DNA of 64,000 nt from Cyanomargarita calcarea GSE-NOS-MK-12-04C (GTDB taxonomy: Bacteria > Cyanobacteriota > Cyanobacteriia > Cyanobacteriales > Nostocaceae): contig JAHHGZ010000008.1 in NCBI GenBank assembly GCA_019359595.1, positions 1 through 64,000 of the forward strand. Reading direction: 5' to 3'. Below are positions 63,662 through 64,000 of the stretch, in pieces. The notes under the pieces are model-generated. The model was given only the letters and a program-made list of their open reading frames with translations, was not told the origin of the DNA and searched no databases. The first letter of the stretch is position 1. Each line of letters begins with the position of its first letter. The translations under genes were made by a program, and so were the position numbers.

Positions 63662-64000
63662 ATGACAAATCTCTCCAGAAGACAATTTATTATTACTGCG
63701 GGTGTTGCGACTGCTGGTTCTATTGTTGTTCATGGTTGCACTTCAAGTGGACAAAGTGGAGAAAACTCCTCCTCCACAACTCCCAGTGGTGCTAGCCCCG
63801 CAGCTAATGTCACTCAAGTAGCACAGAATGCACCCAAAGTAGAAACAACTAAAGTGAAATTGGGATTTATTCCCCTAACTGATTCTGCTCCGATAATTAT
63901 TGCTAAAGAGAAAGGCTTCTTCGCGAAGTACGGGATGACCGATGTCGAAGTGGTTAAGCAAAAATCATGGCCCGTAACTCGCGATAACTTAAAATTAGGT
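63662..64000 (+). CDS. nrtA: Nitrate ABC transporter substrate-binding protein NrtA (5' part, runs off the window)
   Basis: The first 113 codons are present. The N terminus (MTNLSRRQFIITAGVATAG) carries a Tat motif, and VHGC gives a lipobox Cys at about residue 26, so it is a secreted lipoprotein at the outer face of the plasma membrane. A Ser/Ala-rich linker (27-58) precedes VKLGFIPLTDSAPIIIAKEKGFFAKYGM, the start of the nitrate/nitrite-binding domain of NrtA and CmpA. The position directly after nirA identifies it as NrtA rather than the bicarbonate homologue CmpA. The rest (nrtBCD, narB) should follow outside the window. Confidence 0.93.
   Translation, partial: MTNLSRRQFIITAGVATAGSIVVHGCTSSGQSGENSSSTTPSGASPAANVTQVAQNAPKVETTKVKLGFIPLTDSAPIIIAKEKGFFAKYGMTDVEVVKQKSWPVTRDNLKLG

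Overview
The window is a stretch of chromosome from a filamentous, probably heterocyst-forming cyanobacterium (Nostocales type). The evidence is a psbD-psbC photosystem II operon, ycf4, an apocarotenoid oxygenase, NtcA, NtcB and CnaT, the start of a nirA-nrt nitrate operon, an XisH/XisI pair, many HIP1 octamers (gcgatcgc), and long intergenic heptamer arrays. No rRNA, tRNA or CRISPR array was recognised. The genus cannot be fixed from the sequence alone.

Layout. 1-0.8 kb: the tail of an IS630-type transposase abuts a metallophosphoesterase that has lost its 5' half. 1-9.6 kb: trmFO, a patatin-like protein, two glutathione transferases, a small membrane protein and a TetR regulator that share an operator, a divergent DJ-1/LysR pair, and xisH-xisI. 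9.7-17.4 kb: fmt, a secreted cyanobacterial protein, minC-minD-minE and a four-carbon acid sugar kinase. 17.4-24.3 kb is an accessory island: two Uma2 endonucleases, two PIN-toxin/antitoxin pairs, a collapsed NB-ARC/WD40 protein, the decayed tails of another WD40 protein and another PIN protein, and a MITE with perfect ends. 24.4-35.6 kb: gdhA, a carotenoid oxygenase, an FBT transporter, a ketosynthase, a cyclophilin, ycf4 and psbDC. 35.7-41.7 kb: a truncated ParE toxin, a Trypco1-type protein, and a SWIM protein followed by a SNF2 helicase whose Walker A motif is split by a mini-intein; a MITE-like repeat lies inside the intein. 42.7-56.6 kb: pnp, YqgF, a DUF3084 protein, ntcA, fabI, hisB, an orphan ABC ATPase, a polysaccharide export protein, ppa, panD and an MBL-fold protein without its metal motif. 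56.8-64 kb: cnaT and ntcB, a HEAT-repeat protein, a Rieske protein, nirA and the 5' end of nrtA.

The clearest working unit is nitrate assimilation. ntcA, ntcB, cnaT and nirA-nrtA lie within 16 kb. Both ntcB and nirA have a GTA-N8-TAC NtcA site exactly 22 nt before a TAN3T -10 box, and nirA also has an upstream LysR-type dyad that suits NtcB. These are read directly from the sequence; their function is inferred from work on Anabaena and Synechococcus.

Most of the unusual material is mobile or repeat-derived: at least three MITE-like families, hairpin repeats, and heptamer arrays that supply the last codons of several genes and flank cnaT in inverted orientation. I did not find a convincing new multi-gene defence or metabolic system. 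The best leads are the MITE-in-intein helicase, the TetR/membrane-protein regulon, the decayed MBL active site beside panD, the collapsed NB-ARC protein, and a structured, terminator-ended stretch at 17.6-17.8 kb.
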